Assembly (NCBI RefSeq): GCF_023614235.1
Contig: NZ_CP094264.1
Span: forward strand, 62,001 to 126,000
DNA length: 64,000 nucleotides
Reading direction: 5' to 3'
Origin: Streptomyces sp. MRC013
GTDB lineage: Bacteria > Actinomycetota > Actinomycetes > Streptomycetales > Streptomycetaceae
Shown: one piece after another, positions 19,628 to 28,745 of the stretch
How the letters are laid out: each line of letters opens with the position of its first letter
Position numbering within the stretch: the stretch's first letter is position 1
Position numbers and translations under genes: made by a program
The notes under the pieces: generated by a model
Told to the model about the DNA's origin: nothing
The model's database searches: none
Seen by the model: the letters and a program-made list of their open reading frames with translations, nothing else

Positions 19628-20050
19628 GTGAGCGGATCGTCACTACGGGCGGTGGGCTGGGCACGCTCCCTGCCGTTGGACAGCGATGTGAAGACGGCAC
19701 GGGACTGGACCCGGGAGCACCTGCGGAAGCTGGAGTGGACCGCCGCCGCCCCGCAGACGGTGGACGCCGTGCTGCTGGCCGTCTCGGAGCTGGTCACCAA
19801 CGCCCACGTCCACGCCCGCAGCAGCGCGCAGTTGGTGATGACCTGGGACGAGCGCTGCCTGCACATAGCCGTGCACGACGCCTCGGCGGAGCTGCCCACG
19901 CCCCGCCCGCCGAGCACCGAGCGCACCGGCGGGCGGGGCATGTTCCTCGTCGACGCCCTGGCCGACGACTGGGAGGCGCGCCCCTGCCTCGACGGCAAGA
20001 CCGTCACCGCCTGCTTCCGCCCGCCCGGCGCGGCCCGGGTCGGCTCCTGA
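19628..20050 (+). CDS. Anti-sigma-factor-type ATP-binding protein (HATPase_c_2)
   Basis: This is a 140-residue GHKL ATPase of the RsbW/SpoIIAB-like group common in Streptomyces. The N-box region AVSELVTNAHVHARSSAQL contains the metal-chelating Asn, and the G1/G2-like segment TGGRGMFLVDALADDW binds nucleotide. Such proteins act as serine kinases and binders of sigma factors or STAS antagonists. GTG 19628 follows AGGAGG at about 19615-19620. No sigma or STAS gene is adjacent; the STAS gene at 63608 is far away. The partner is therefore unknown. A very strong terminator follows. Confidence 0.85.
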   Translation: MSGSSLRAVGWARSLPLDSDVKTARDWTREHLRKLEWTAAAPQTVDAVLLAVSELVTNAHVHARSSAQLVMTWDERCLHIAVHDASAELPTPRPPSTERTGGRGMFLVDALADDWEARPCLDGKTVTACFRPPGAARVGS

Positions 20051-20051
20051 C

Positions 20052-20091
20052 CCGCCCGCCCCGCCCGGGCGCCCCCGGGCGGGGCGGGCGG
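20052..20091 (+). terminator. 18-bp stem terminator
   Basis: A perfect 18-bp GC-only inverted repeat (20052-20069 / 20074-20091) with a CGCC loop begins directly after the ATP-binding protein gene. Confidence 0.75.
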
Positions 20092-20475
20092 CACCGCAGG
20101 CGGGCGGGAACCGCACCGTGCGCACGGCGGTGGCGCCCGAACCCGGCCCGCGGGACCCCGCGCGCCGCCGACGTGCCCGGCCGGGTGCCGGTCGCGTACG
20201 CGGCCCGGTCCGGCGCCCCGGTTCCGCGGCGTCCTCCGCGCACCGCCCCCACGGCCACCGGCCGGTTCCCGGTGCCGTTCGGCTCGGCGGGCCGGGACCC
20301 GGTGTCCGGGGCCGGTGGGCCGGCACGGGCGCCGGCGGCAGCGGCGGCCCGCCGCATGCCCTCGGGGAGGCCCGCCCGTGCGGTGGCGGCCGACGCCGCA
20401 CAACCTTCCGCGGTCCCGGTGAGTCCGGCATGGTGCGTGCGCGCCCCGTGGCGGGGCGCGGGAGAGGACACACAG

Positions 20476-21684
20476 ATGCGCATTCCCGTGAGACGCCTCG
20501 TGGGCTCGCTGGCGGGGCTCGTGGTGGGCGGTCTGGTGGCGGCGACGCTTCCGGCGCAGACCGCGCAGGCGGCGACCGGCTCCTACCGCTGCCCGGCCGG
20601 GTACTTCTGCGGTTTCACCGGCACGTCGGGCGACGGCACCATGTTCAAGACGAACACGAGCATGGCCACCCTGGGCACGTGGGACAACAGGATCCGGTCG
20701 TACGTGAACCGCTCGCCGACCTTCGCCTGCCTGTACACCGAGCCGCACTACTCGCTGTCGGGTGACGCCTACGTCTCCTCCGAGGCCCCCGCCGGCCCCG
20801 GCGAGTACGCGTGGACGCCCGCCTTCGACCGGCGGATCAGTTCGGTGAGGCTGGTGCGGACCGAACGCGAGTGCACGCAGAGCGCCTACCCGCGCTGGTA
20901 CGCCGAGACCGCGCCCGGGGCGGCCGGTTTCGGCGACCTGGACGGCGACCGCAGGTCCGACGTGCTGGTACGGGACGCCGTGGGCCGGACGTGGTTCCTG
21001 CCCGGCGACGGGACGGGCCGGCTGGTCGGGAGCGGCTGGAACGCCATGACGGCCCTGACCCGGCACGGCGACTTCTCCGGCGACGGCCGCGAGGACCTGC
21101 TGGCCCGCGACCGCGACGGGGTCCTGTGGCTGTACCCCGGCCGCGGCGACGGCGCCTTCACCACCCGCAGGTCGGTCGGCTCCGGCTGGAACGCCATGAA
21201 CCACCTGGTGGGCCCCGGCGACCTGACCGGCGACGGGCGCGCGGACCTGCTGGCCCGGGACACCGGGGGGCGGTTGTGGCTGTACCCCGGCCGCGGCGAC
21301 GGCGCCTTCACCACCCGCAGGTCGGTCGGCTCCGGCTGGAACGCCATGAACCACCTGGTGGGCCCCGGCGACCTGACCGGCGACGGGCGCGCGGACCTGC
21401 TGGCCCGGGACACCGGGGGGCGGTTGTGGCTGTACCCCGGCCGCGGCGACGGCGCCTTCGCGAGCCGGAGGCTGCTGGGCGGCGGGTGGAACGTCATGAA
21501 GAACCTCGTCGGGGTCGGCTCGTACGACGGCGACGGCGTCAGCGACCTGCTGACGGTGACCGACGAGGCGTACCGGGGCGGCATGCCGGGCTGGCTGCTC
21601 GGCTACCGGGGCACCGGTACGGGCGCCTTCCTGCGCGGTACGGAACTCGACGGCGACTGGTGGGGGTTGAACGGCGTCCACTGA
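20476..21684 (+). CDS. Secreted protein with I36-like domain and FG-GAP/VCBS repeats
   Basis: This is a 402-residue exported protein. The signal peptide (RRLVGSLAGLVVGGLVAATL, cleavage near AQA) is followed by a Cys-containing peptidase-inhibitor I36/crystallin-like domain (GSYRCPAGYFCGFTGTSGDG, then FACLYTEPHYS). From about residue 155 there are FG-GAP-type repeats (GDLDGDRRSDVLVRD, GDLTGDGRADLLARD) with Asp-rich calcium-binding loops. Two repeats are encoded by identical 150-bp DNA units. It is likely an extracellular binding protein, and the I36 domain suggests protease inhibition, but the ligand is unknown. The ATG at 20476 follows GGAGAGGA at about 20461-20468. It is related to the relic at 11560-12260. 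Confidence 0.85.
   Translation: MRIPVRRLVGSLAGLVVGGLVAATLPAQTAQAATGSYRCPAGYFCGFTGTSGDGTMFKTNTSMATLGTWDNRIRSYVNRSPTFACLYTEPHYSLSGDAYVSSEAPAGPGEYAWTPAFDRRISSVRLVRTERECTQSAYPRWYAETAPGAAGFGDLDGDRRSDVLVRDAVGRTWFLPGDGTGRLVGSGWNAMTALTRHGDFSGDGREDLLARDRDGVLWLYPGRGDGAFTTRRSVGSGWNAMNHLVGPGDLTGDGRADLLARDTGGRLWLYPGRGDGAFTTRRSVGSGWNAMNHLVGPGDLTGDGRADLLARDTGGRLWLYPGRGDGAFASRRLLGGGWNVMKNLVGVGSYDGDGVSDLLTVTDEAYRGGMPGWLLGYRGTGTGAFLRGTELDGDWWGLNGVH
21127..21426. repeat. Perfect 150-bp tandem duplication inside the FG-GAP gene
   Basis: Positions 21127-21276 and 21277-21426 are identical, and a partly diverged third unit follows from 21427. Each unit encodes 50 residues covering one FG-GAP blade (WLYPGRGDGAF to DLLARDTGGRL). 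Total identity implies a recent event or gene conversion. Confidence 0.92.
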
Positions 21685-21931
21685 CGGTCCCGCGGCGCCC
21701 CGTCCCCGCCCCGCGGTACCGGCGCGCCCGGCGGTTCCGCGCACGCCCTGTTCTCCTCCCCGTTCCCGGCCGGGCGAGGCGAGGCGGAGCGACGGGGCCG
21801 GCGGGCCGCTCCCGGGCCCGCTCTGCGCCTCCTCATAAGAAAGTCTTCCGGACCGGCTCAGGGCTGCTTGGATTGTCCCGGGTCCCGCGTTCCTGCACCA
21901 TTCCCGCATCGACGGACGACGGGAGGCGGCA

Positions 21932-22633
21932 GTGAGAACGATCGGGCTGATCGGGGGGATGAGCTGGGAGTCGACCGCGGAGTACTACCGGCTGCTCAAC
22001 GAGTTCACGCGCCACCGGCTGGGCGGCCTGCACTCGGCCAGGTGCGTGCTGTACTCGGTGGACTTCGCGGAGATCGAGCGGTTGCAGGTCCGGGGCCGCT
22101 GGGCGGAGGCCGGGGAGATCCTGGCCGGGGCCGCTCGATCCCTGGAGAGCGCCGGGGTCGACATGGTGCTGATCTGCACCAACACCATGCACAAGGTCGC
22201 CGGCCAGGTGGAGGCGGCGGTCTCCGTCCCCCTGCTGCACCTGGCCGACGCCACCGCGGCCGCCGTACGGGCGGCGGGCGCGCGCAGGGTCGGCCTGCTC
22301 GGCACCGCGTTCACCATGGAGCAGGACTTCTACCGCGGTCGTCTCGAAGCGGCCGGACTGGAGGTGTGCGTCCCGGACGCCGAGGGGCGCGCGCTCGTGC
22401 ACCGGGTGATCTACGAGGAGCTCTGCCTGGGCGTGGTGCGGGAGGAGTCGCGCAGGTCCTGTCAGGGGGTCATCGGGGACCTCGTCGCGGCGGGAGCGGA
22501 GGGGGTCGTCCTGGGCTGCACCGAGATCGAACTCCTCGTCGGCCCGGGGGACAGCGCCGTACCGCTCTTCCCCACCGCGCGGCTGCACGCGCAGGCGGCC
22601 GTGGACGCCGCCCTGGCCGGGTACCCCTCCTGA
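21932..22633 (+). CDS. Aspartate/glutamate racemase family protein
   Basis: This is a 233-residue cofactor-independent racemase-like enzyme. The two catalytic cysteines of the family are present in ICTNTMHK (first half) and LGCTEIELL (second half). The N-terminal IGLIGGMSWESTAEYYRLLN is the signature of the YgeA/aspartate racemase branch. It may racemise amino acids used for cell wall or natural products; the substrate is not predictable. The GTG start at 21932 is the first codon after a purine-rich GGGAGG at about 21919-21925. It is followed by a 38-bp perfect palindrome and converges with an MFS gene. Confidence 0.9.
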   Translation: MRTIGLIGGMSWESTAEYYRLLNEFTRHRLGGLHSARCVLYSVDFAEIERLQVRGRWAEAGEILAGAARSLESAGVDMVLICTNTMHKVAGQVEAAVSVPLLHLADATAAAVRAAGARRVGLLGTAFTMEQDFYRGRLEAAGLEVCVPDAEGRALVHRVIYEELCLGVVREESRRSCQGVIGDLVAAGAEGVVLGCTEIELLVGPGDSAVPLFPTARLHAQAAVDAALAGYPS

Positions 22634-22635
22634 AG

Positions 22636-22673
22636 GCGCGCCGCACGGCTCGCCGGCGAGCCGTGCGGCGCGC
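22636..22673. terminator. 38-bp perfect palindrome, bidirectional terminator
   Basis: The arms 22636-22654 and 22655-22673 are exact reverse complements, starting 3 bases after the racemase stop codon and before the convergent MFS gene end. Confidence 0.75.
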
Positions 22674-22854
22674 GTGAAACGGCCGGGAGCGGCGGGCAGG
22701 CGGTCTCCCCGTCCCGCCCGCCTCGGGCGGGGCGGCGGGGCTTCGACGTGGTCGCCGTCCGGCGCCCGGCCTCCCGGGGCGCCGGACCGTTCCTTCGAAG
22801 TCCCGCGACGTCGCCGGCCGGGCAGCGTCCGGCGGGGCGCCGGCCGTCCCCCGT

Positions 22855-24183
22855 TCAGCCCCGGGCACGGTCCCGTTCAGCCCCGGCGCGGGCCTGTTCC
22901 GGTTCGCGGGCCCGCGGAAGGTCGCGTTCGCGGCGCATCGGGCCCAGGGCGAGGACGAGCCAGGAGGGTGCGACGACGCACGTCATGATCCACATGGCCA
23001 GCCGGTACCCGACGGCGTCGCCGAGTACGCCCCCGAGCAGGGAGCCGAGCGGGATGGTGCTGTGGTTGACCGCCATCACCGTCGCCACGACCCGGCCGAG
23101 CATGTGCGGCGGGCAGTACGCCTGCCGGAAGCCGCCCACCACGACGTTGGCCACCGAGACGCCGGTCCCGACGAGGAAGGCGCCCGTCGCGAACAGCAGC
23201 AGCCCCGGTCCCGCCGTGGTCATCGGCAGGAGCAGCGCGAACGGCGCGGTGGCGGCCTGCAGGAGGAGCAGCCCGCGCGCGGTGCCGAACCGCCGGCCGA
23301 CCGCGGGAGCCGCCAGCGCGCCCACGATGCCGCCGGCGCTGCCGCCGGTCAGCAGCAGCCCTACCGCGGCCGGTTCCAGTCCGACGGTGCGGACCAGGAA
23401 CACGACCTGGACCGCCTGGTATCCCGTCAGTGCCATGTTGACCACGGCGCCCCACACGACCATCGTCCGCAGGTACCGGTCCCGGCCCACGAAGCGCAGC
23501 CCCTCGCCGATCCGCCGCCGGAGGGGGGCCCGCTCCTCCTCGGGAGCCCGGTCCGGCTCGACCGCTCCGATCCCCCTCAGGCAGAGGGCGGAGACCAGGA
23601 ACGTCAGCGCGTCGGCCGCGAGCGCGGCGACCGCGCCGAACGCCTGGGCGAGCAGCCCCGCCGTTCCCGGTCCGGCGACCCGGGCGGCGGCCTCGCCGCC
23701 CTGCAGCCTGGCGTTGCCCTCGGCGAGGTCGCGGCCGTCGAGCACGACGGGGACGTACGAGTGGTAGGCGGTGTCGAAGCAGACCGCCGCGGTGCCGCAG
23801 ACCAGCGCGGCGGCGAGCAGGTGCGGGAAGGTGAGCGCACCGAGCCACGCCGTCAGCGGAACGCTCGCCAGGACCGCGGCGGACAGCGTGTCGCACGCGA
23901 TCATCAGCGGCCGCTTACGCCTCCGGTCCACCCATGCGCCCACCGGCAGGCCCACCAGCAGCCAGGGCGCCCACACCGCCGCGGCGAGCAGGCCGACGGC
24001 GGTGGAGCCGGCGTCCATCTCCTCGACCGCGACCAGCGGCAGGGCCACCGCGGTGACGCCGTTCCCCAGCCCGCTCGCGGTCTCGCCCGTCCAGAGCAGG
24101 CGGAAATCCCGCCGGGCGAACACTCCCCGGCGCCTTCGGGGCCGTCCTGGCGTGCCGTTCGTCGGATCCACGCGGGGCATCAT
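22855..24183 (-). CDS. MFS transporter (multidrug efflux type)
   Basis: This is a 442-residue major facilitator with about 12 hydrophobic helices. The start region FARRDFRLLWTGETASGLGN and motif GAWVDRRRKRPLM match the MFS_3/enterobactin-exporter-like group frequent in Streptomyces. It is predicted to export small molecules. ATG 24183 is selected because GGGAG lies 8 bases upstream. The second codon is also ATG, and further ATGs upstream lie in atypical sequence. The C-terminal tail is Arg/Glu-rich and cytoplasmic. Confidence 0.88.
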   Translation of the reverse strand: MMPRVDPTNGTPGRPRRRRGVFARRDFRLLWTGETASGLGNGVTAVALPLVAVEEMDAGSTAVGLLAAAVWAPWLLVGLPVGAWVDRRRKRPLMIACDTLSAAVLASVPLTAWLGALTFPHLLAAALVCGTAAVCFDTAYHSYVPVVLDGRDLAEGNARLQGGEAAARVAGPGTAGLLAQAFGAVAALAADALTFLVSALCLRGIGAVEPDRAPEEERAPLRRRIGEGLRFVGRDRYLRTMVVWGAVVNMALTGYQAVQVVFLVRTVGLEPAAVGLLLTGGSAGGIVGALAAPAVGRRFGTARGLLLLQAATAPFALLLPMTTAGPGLLLFATGAFLVGTGVSVANVVVGGFRQAYCPPHMLGRVVATVMAVNHSTIPLGSLLGGVLGDAVGYRLAMWIMTCVVAPSWLVLALGPMRRERDLPRAREPEQARAGAERDRARG

Positions 24184-24463
24184 GCCGTGGTCTCCCGCGA
24201 CCCGCATCGCCGTTTCGGGTGCGGGGGACACGGGTGGGGCTCCCGGTGCCGGGGCCTTCTGGAGGAGCCGGGCCGCCTCCGGTCCGGCGGGAGGAGACGC
24301 GGGACTCCTCAGCGCGGCCGCCGGGCCCGGGGCGGCGGTGCCGGTGCGCGGGGGGGACGGCCGGTGGTGGGGGTGCCCGGGGCAGGCCTTCCGGCACCCC
24401 GGCTCCCGGTCCGGCGGGTACGGGCGGCAGCGCCGGCGCAACCGCCAGCCGTCGACGGCGCGT

Positions 24464-25078
24464 TCAGTCCCCGAACGGCGCGGCGGCGACCAGCTTCAGG
24501 AAGCCGTCGTGCCGGACCATCCGGGCGATGTGCGAGTCCGGCTTGGCGGCCGCCTGCCGGCGCACCACGTCGGTCACGAAGGCGGTGAACCCTTGCCGGG
24601 GATGGAGTTCGAGCACGTCGGCGAGGAGCGCGGGGGGCAGTCGGTCCAGGCGCAGCCCCATGACGTCCGCCGCGGCGCCCAGGTGGACCGCGGCCACCTC
24701 CGGCCGGGGGTCTTCGGCGGTGGTGACCTCCATGTGCAGGGCGATCGCGTCCCGGACCAGTTCGACGAGGTCGGGGCGGGCTCCGCGGGCGTGGAGTTCC
24801 CGCTCGGCGAGCGAGGCCCCGTGCACCTCGAACGGGGCCCGGGGATCGTCGTGCGTCTCGGTGAGCGCCAGGTCGTGCAGGACGGAGGCGATGAACAGCG
24901 CCTCCGCGTCGAACCCGCGCCGCTGCCCCTCGAGGAAGGCGGAGCCGAAGCGGTAGGTGCGGTAGCAGTGGGCCACCAGTGCCGGGGGGCTCGCGGCGCA
25001 CAGCATCCGGTCGGCTGCGCGGGCGAGCGGCGAGTCGGGGAACGGGGGCAGTGGCACGGGGTTCTCCCAGCTGGTCAT
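24464..25078 (-). CDS. HD-domain protein (cyanamide hydratase-like)
   Basis: This is a 204-residue metal-dependent HD-domain protein. The central motif ASVLHDLALTETHDD contains the His-Asp doublet, with an upstream His in AHCYRTYRFG and later HMEV and HLGAAADV positions completing a plausible metal site. Similarity in plan is to cyanamide hydratase-type HD proteins rather than to nucleotide phosphohydrolases, but the substrate is uncertain. The ATG at 25078 overlaps the stop of the GlxA-like regulator (ATGA), so it is translationally coupled to it. This suggests that the regulator and enzyme respond to the same metabolite. Confidence 0.8.
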   Translation of the reverse strand: MTSWENPVPLPPFPDSPLARAADRMLCAASPPALVAHCYRTYRFGSAFLEGQRRGFDAEALFIASVLHDLALTETHDDPRAPFEVHGASLAERELHARGARPDLVELVRDAIALHMEVTTAEDPRPEVAAVHLGAAADVMGLRLDRLPPALLADVLELHPRQGFTAFVTDVVRRQAAAKPDSHIARMVRHDGFLKLVAAAPFGD

Positions 25079-26127
25079 GGGGTGGGCGTCCGGTCGGGTG
25101 GGGAGGCGGGGCCGCCGGGGAAGGCTCCGGCGGTGCCGGCGGCGGGCGGGAAGCGGAAGCGTCGCCGGTATTCGGTCGGAGTGGTGGCGAGCCGGCGGCG
25201 GAAGGCCCGGTGCAGGGTCTCCACGGAGCCGAGACCGCTGGCGGTCGCCACTTCGGGCAGACCGCGGTCGGTCTCCTCCAGGAGGCGGCGCGCGGCTTCC
25301 ACCCGGAGGGCTTCGACGTAGGAGGCGGGCGTGGTGCCGGTGCGCTGCCGGAACAGCCGGGCGAGGTGACGCACGCTGAGGTGCGCCCGTTCGGCGAGCG
25401 CCTCGGCCGACAGTTCGTCGGTGAGGTGGTCGGCGATCCACCGGCGCAGCTCCTCGATCCGGTCCCCTCGGGGTGCGTGGATCGAGAGCGGCACGCTGAA
25501 CTGGCTCTGTCCGCCGGGGCGTTTCACGTACATGACCATCGCCCGGGCGGTGGCGAGCGCCGGGGCCTGGCCGTGGTCCTCGGCGACCATGGCCAGGGCC
25601 ATGTCCATCCCCGAGGTCATCCCCGCGCACGTCCACACCCGTCCGGCCCGGATGAAGATCGGGTCCGGGTCGACGGCGATCCGCGGGTGGTCGGCGGCGA
25701 GCCGCTCGGCGGTGAGCCAGTGGGTGGTGGCGGGCAGCCCGTCGAGGAGTCCCGCCGCGGCCAGCACGTGCGCGCCCGCGCAGACCGAGGCGGTGCGACG
25801 GGTCCGGGGGACCGCCGTGCGCAGCCACTCGACGACGGCGGTGTCGACCACCGGCTCGACGCCGCCGTCGGCCGGGCTGATCGCCCCCGGCACGAGCAGC
25901 GTGTCCACCCGCCCCCGAACCTCCGCGAGCGCCACGTCGGCCACCAACCGGACCCCGCTGGAGGTGGGCAGCTCGCCGGCTCGGGCCGCCGCGATCTGCA
26001 CCCGGTACCCGGGGCGGCCCTCCCCGGTGATGCCCGAGGCCACCGAGAAGACCTCGGCCGGACCGGTGACGTCCAGGAGGTCCACACCGGGGAAGGCGAC
26101 GATGACGACTCTGCGGGGTGCGGGCAC
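25075..26127 (-). CDS. GlxA/FtrA-family AraC-type transcriptional regulator
   Basis: This is a 350-residue regulator with an N-terminal DJ-1/PfpI-like domain (VVIVAFPGVDLLDVTGPAEV). The nucleophile-elbow cysteine is in SVCAGAHVLAAAG. A C-terminal AraC DNA-binding domain contains two helix-turn-helices (LSVRHLARLFRQRTGTTPAS, GLGSVETLHRAFRRRL). Proteins of this plan often sense small metabolites through the DJ-1 domain. It starts at GTG 26127 and is coupled to the downstream HD-domain gene. The 340-bp region upstream separates it from the divergent GNAT gene. Confidence 0.92.
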   Translation of the reverse strand: MPAPRRVVIVAFPGVDLLDVTGPAEVFSVASGITGEGRPGYRVQIAAARAGELPTSSGVRLVADVALAEVRGRVDTLLVPGAISPADGGVEPVVDTAVVEWLRTAVPRTRRTASVCAGAHVLAAAGLLDGLPATTHWLTAERLAADHPRIAVDPDPIFIRAGRVWTCAGMTSGMDMALAMVAEDHGQAPALATARAMVMYVKRPGGQSQFSVPLSIHAPRGDRIEELRRWIADHLTDELSAEALAERAHLSVRHLARLFRQRTGTTPASYVEALRVEAARRLLEETDRGLPEVATASGLGSVETLHRAFRRRLATTPTEYRRRFRFPPAAGTAGAFPGGPASPPDRTPTP

Positions 26128-26467
26128 GCCCCCATGGTTTCCCGCCCGTCACCGCGGCCGCAATGACCGGTTCCTGTCACATCCGGCCATACGGCCCGCC
26201 GCGCCCCGGCGTTCCCGGTCCGGAAGGGGGCGCCCCGGCGGACGCCTCCCGCGGCCCTGGGGGAGCGCCCGGGGAACGGCCGGTGTCCGTTCCGGCGGCC
26301 GTGGCGGACGGCGCGGGCCGTGCACCGGCACCCCGGCGGCCCTCGCCGGCGCGACCGGTGCCGCGACCGGGCGGGCCCGCCGATCCGGGGCCGCTCCCGC
26401 GCCCCTCCCCTCCCCTCCTCGGATATCCGGTGGCCACGACGGCCGGGAGCGGGAAGGATCCCCGGTC
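26128..26467. other. Divergent intergenic region
   Basis: This is a promoter region shared by the GlxA-like gene and the GNAT gene. It is GC-rich with no clear operator palindrome or gene. Confidence 0.4.
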
Positions 26468-27115
26468 ATGACGCTGCTGACCCACTGGCCGCTCGCGGGA
26501 CTGCGGTTGACCACACCGCGGCTGGAGCTACGGCTGCCGGACCCGGAGGACCTCGCCGCGCTGGCCTCGCTGGCCGCCGACGGCGTGCACGACCCGGCGG
26601 TGCAGCCGTTCACCGCGGCGTGGACCGACGCGGCTCCCGAGCAGCGCGCCCGGGGCGTCCTGCAGTACCACTGGCGCTGCTGGGGCGAGTGGCGCCCGGA
26701 GGACTGGCGGCTGAACCTGGTGGTCGTGAAGGACGGTGTCGTCGTGGGCACGCAGGGCGTCAGCGCCCGGGACTTCCCGATCCGTCGCGAAGTGGGCACC
26801 GGCTCCTGGCTCGGCAGGGCGCACCAAGGCCGGGGACTGGGGACCGAGATGCGCGCGGCCGTCCTCCACCTGGCCTTCGCCGGGCTCGGTGCGCGGTACG
26901 CCGTTTCGGGGGCGTACGCGGACAACGCGGCCTCACTGGGGGTGTCGCGCAAGCTCGGCTACCGCGAGGACGGCGTCGAGCGCCATGTCGTACGCGCCGA
27001 GCCCGCCGTGCTGCACAGGCTCCGCCTCACCGCCGAGCGGTGGCGGCGGTACCGCTCGGTCCCGGTGGAGGCGGAGGGGCTGCCGGAGTGCCTGCCGTGG
27101 TTCGGCCTGACGTGA
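26468..27115 (+). CDS. GNAT-family N-acetyltransferase (RimJ/RimL type)
   Basis: This is a 215-residue acetyltransferase. The N-terminus LRLTTPRLELRLPDPEDLAA is typical of the RimJ/RimL-like Acetyltransf_3 group. The acetyl-CoA-binding loop is visible as GRAHQGRGLGTEMRAAVL (Q/R-x-x-G-x-G/A). The ending NAASLGVSRKLGYREDG is the usual C-terminal strand and helix. It probably acetylates an amine on a protein N-terminus or small molecule. The ATG at 26468 has GGAAGGAT about 9-14 bases upstream. There is no coupled partner. Confidence 0.9.
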   Translation: MTLLTHWPLAGLRLTTPRLELRLPDPEDLAALASLAADGVHDPAVQPFTAAWTDAAPEQRARGVLQYHWRCWGEWRPEDWRLNLVVVKDGVVVGTQGVSARDFPIRREVGTGSWLGRAHQGRGLGTEMRAAVLHLAFAGLGARYAVSGAYADNAASLGVSRKLGYREDGVERHVVRAEPAVLHRLRLTAERWRRYRSVPVEAEGLPECLPWFGLT

Positions 27116-27324
27116 CCGCCTCCCGGGGGCCGTGGAACGAGTCGTCCGGACCGCGGCGGCGCGGACCGCGGTGCGCCGGACCCCGGTGCGGGCCGCCGGC
27201 CGCTCCGCAGGTCGCCGCTCCCGCCGCAAGCGCGGACACGGGCGCGTCGGCGGCACCGGGCGGTGGGCTCGCGAACCGGCCGGCGGCGGCGGGGCGTGGG
27301 GAGGGGCACCCGTAGGGTGCCCCC

Positions 27325-28440
27325 ATGCCTGCTTCGCTGAGTTCCGCCAAAACCGCCACCGCGCTGCGCACATCGGCGCGCGTCTCCGTCGAACTGCTGC
27401 TGGTCCTCGTGGCGGTGTCGGCCGCCCTGTGGCTCCTGGGGCGGATGTGGTCGGTCGTCTGGCCCCTCGTCGTGGGCTTGTTCCTCACCACGCTGACCTG
27501 GCCCGCGGCCCGCTTCCTGCGCCGGCACGGGTGGCCCCCGGCGCTGGCCGCCTCGGCGGTCACCGTGGTGTTCCTGCTGGTGGCCGCGGGCATCGTGGCG
27601 CTGATCGCGGTTCCGGTGGCGTCGCAGTCCGGTGAGTTGGCCGACGGCGTGACCCAGGGCATCCAGAGGATGCGCGAGTGGGCCGCCGGGCCGCCGTTGA
27701 ACATCGGCGACGACCAGATCACCGGTGCCCTCGACACGGCCGTCGCCCGCCTGCAGAACAGCGTCGGCAGCATGGTCACCGCGGTGGTCGCGGGGGTGGG
27801 CACCGTGGTCGACGGCGTGGTGACCGCCGTCCTGGCGCTCTTCCTGATGTTCTTCTTCCTCAAGGACGGCCCGAGGTTCCTGCCCTGGCTGGCCCGTCAG
27901 TTCCCCGGGCGGCTGGCCACGGACGTCCCGGTCGTGGCGGCGCGCATCTGGGAGACGCTCGGCGCGTTCGTGCGCTCCCAGGCGTTCGTCGGGCTGCTCG
28001 ACGCCGTCCTCATCGGCACCGGCCTGTGGTTCCTCGACGTTCCGCTGGTGCTCCCGCTGGCCGTGCTGACCTTCGTGTCCGCGTTCGTGCCGATCGTGGG
28101 CGCCCTCTTCGCCGGCCTGGTCGCGGTGCTCATCGCCCTGGTCTCCAACGGCCTGGCGGACGCGCTGATCGTACTGGCGGTCATCGTCGTGGTGCAGCAG
28201 ATCGAGGGCAACGTGTTCCAGCCCATGATCCAGAGCCGCGGACTCGGCCTCCACGCCGCGGTGGTCCTCCTGGCGGTCACCCTGGGCGGCAGCCTGGCCG
28301 GCATCGTGGGCAGCCTCCTCGCGGTACCGGCGGCCGCGCTGATCGCGGTGGTCTGGAACCACCTGCGCGAGCAGCTCGGCGAGCAGCCGCGGGAGCCGGA
28401 GGCGGACGAACCGCGCTCCGGCGCGGCCGTCCCGTCCTGA
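27325..28440 (+). CDS. AI-2E-family transporter (UPF0118)
   Basis: This is a 371-residue polytopic membrane protein of the AI-2E/YdiK family. Two N-terminal helices (SVELLLVLVAVSAALWLLG, VVGLFLTTLTWPAARFL) are followed by a soluble loop. The family core contains FVPIVGALFAGLVAVLIAL and QQIEGNVFQPMIQSR. It is related to exporters of autoinducer-2 or to Na+/H+ antiporters; no substrate is evident here. The C-terminal tail is acidic and Pro-rich. The start ATG 27325 lacks a strong ribosome site. Confidence 0.9.
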   Translation: MPASLSSAKTATALRTSARVSVELLLVLVAVSAALWLLGRMWSVVWPLVVGLFLTTLTWPAARFLRRHGWPPALAASAVTVVFLLVAAGIVALIAVPVASQSGELADGVTQGIQRMREWAAGPPLNIGDDQITGALDTAVARLQNSVGSMVTAVVAGVGTVVDGVVTAVLALFLMFFFLKDGPRFLPWLARQFPGRLATDVPVVAARIWETLGAFVRSQAFVGLLDAVLIGTGLWFLDVPLVLPLAVLTFVSAFVPIVGALFAGLVAVLIALVSNGLADALIVLAVIVVVQQIEGNVFQPMIQSRGLGLHAAVVLLAVTLGGSLAGIVGSLLAVPAAALIAVVWNHLREQLGEQPREPEADEPRSGAAVPS

Positions 28441-28745
28441 CACCCGCCCCGTCGCCCCGGGCGGGAACGGGCGGCGTCCTGCCGCCGGCCGCGCACCCGC
28501 GACCGGCGGCGCGCCGGAAGGCCCCGCGACCCGCCCGCCCCGTGCCCGTCCCCGCGGGGCGGTGCGTCCGGTGCGCCCGCCCGTGGGGCGACCGCCCGCC
28601 AGCGCGGGGCCGCCGGCCCTCCGCGCCCCGGCCCTGCGCGCCGATCGCCGTACCGCCGTCGGGCCGGCGTCCTCGGCGCGGCGGCACCGGTCCGCCCCCG
28701 CCCGGCGGGGGCGGGGGCGGATCCGCGGGGGTCCGGGCGATGGCG
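28441..28745. other. Convergent intergenic region with hairpin
   Basis: This region lies between the AI-2E gene and the convergent SSI gene. A GC-rich hairpin at about 28693-28720 (GCCCCCGCC/ GGCGGGGGC-type arms) is a likely terminator. There is no gene. Confidence 0.45.
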
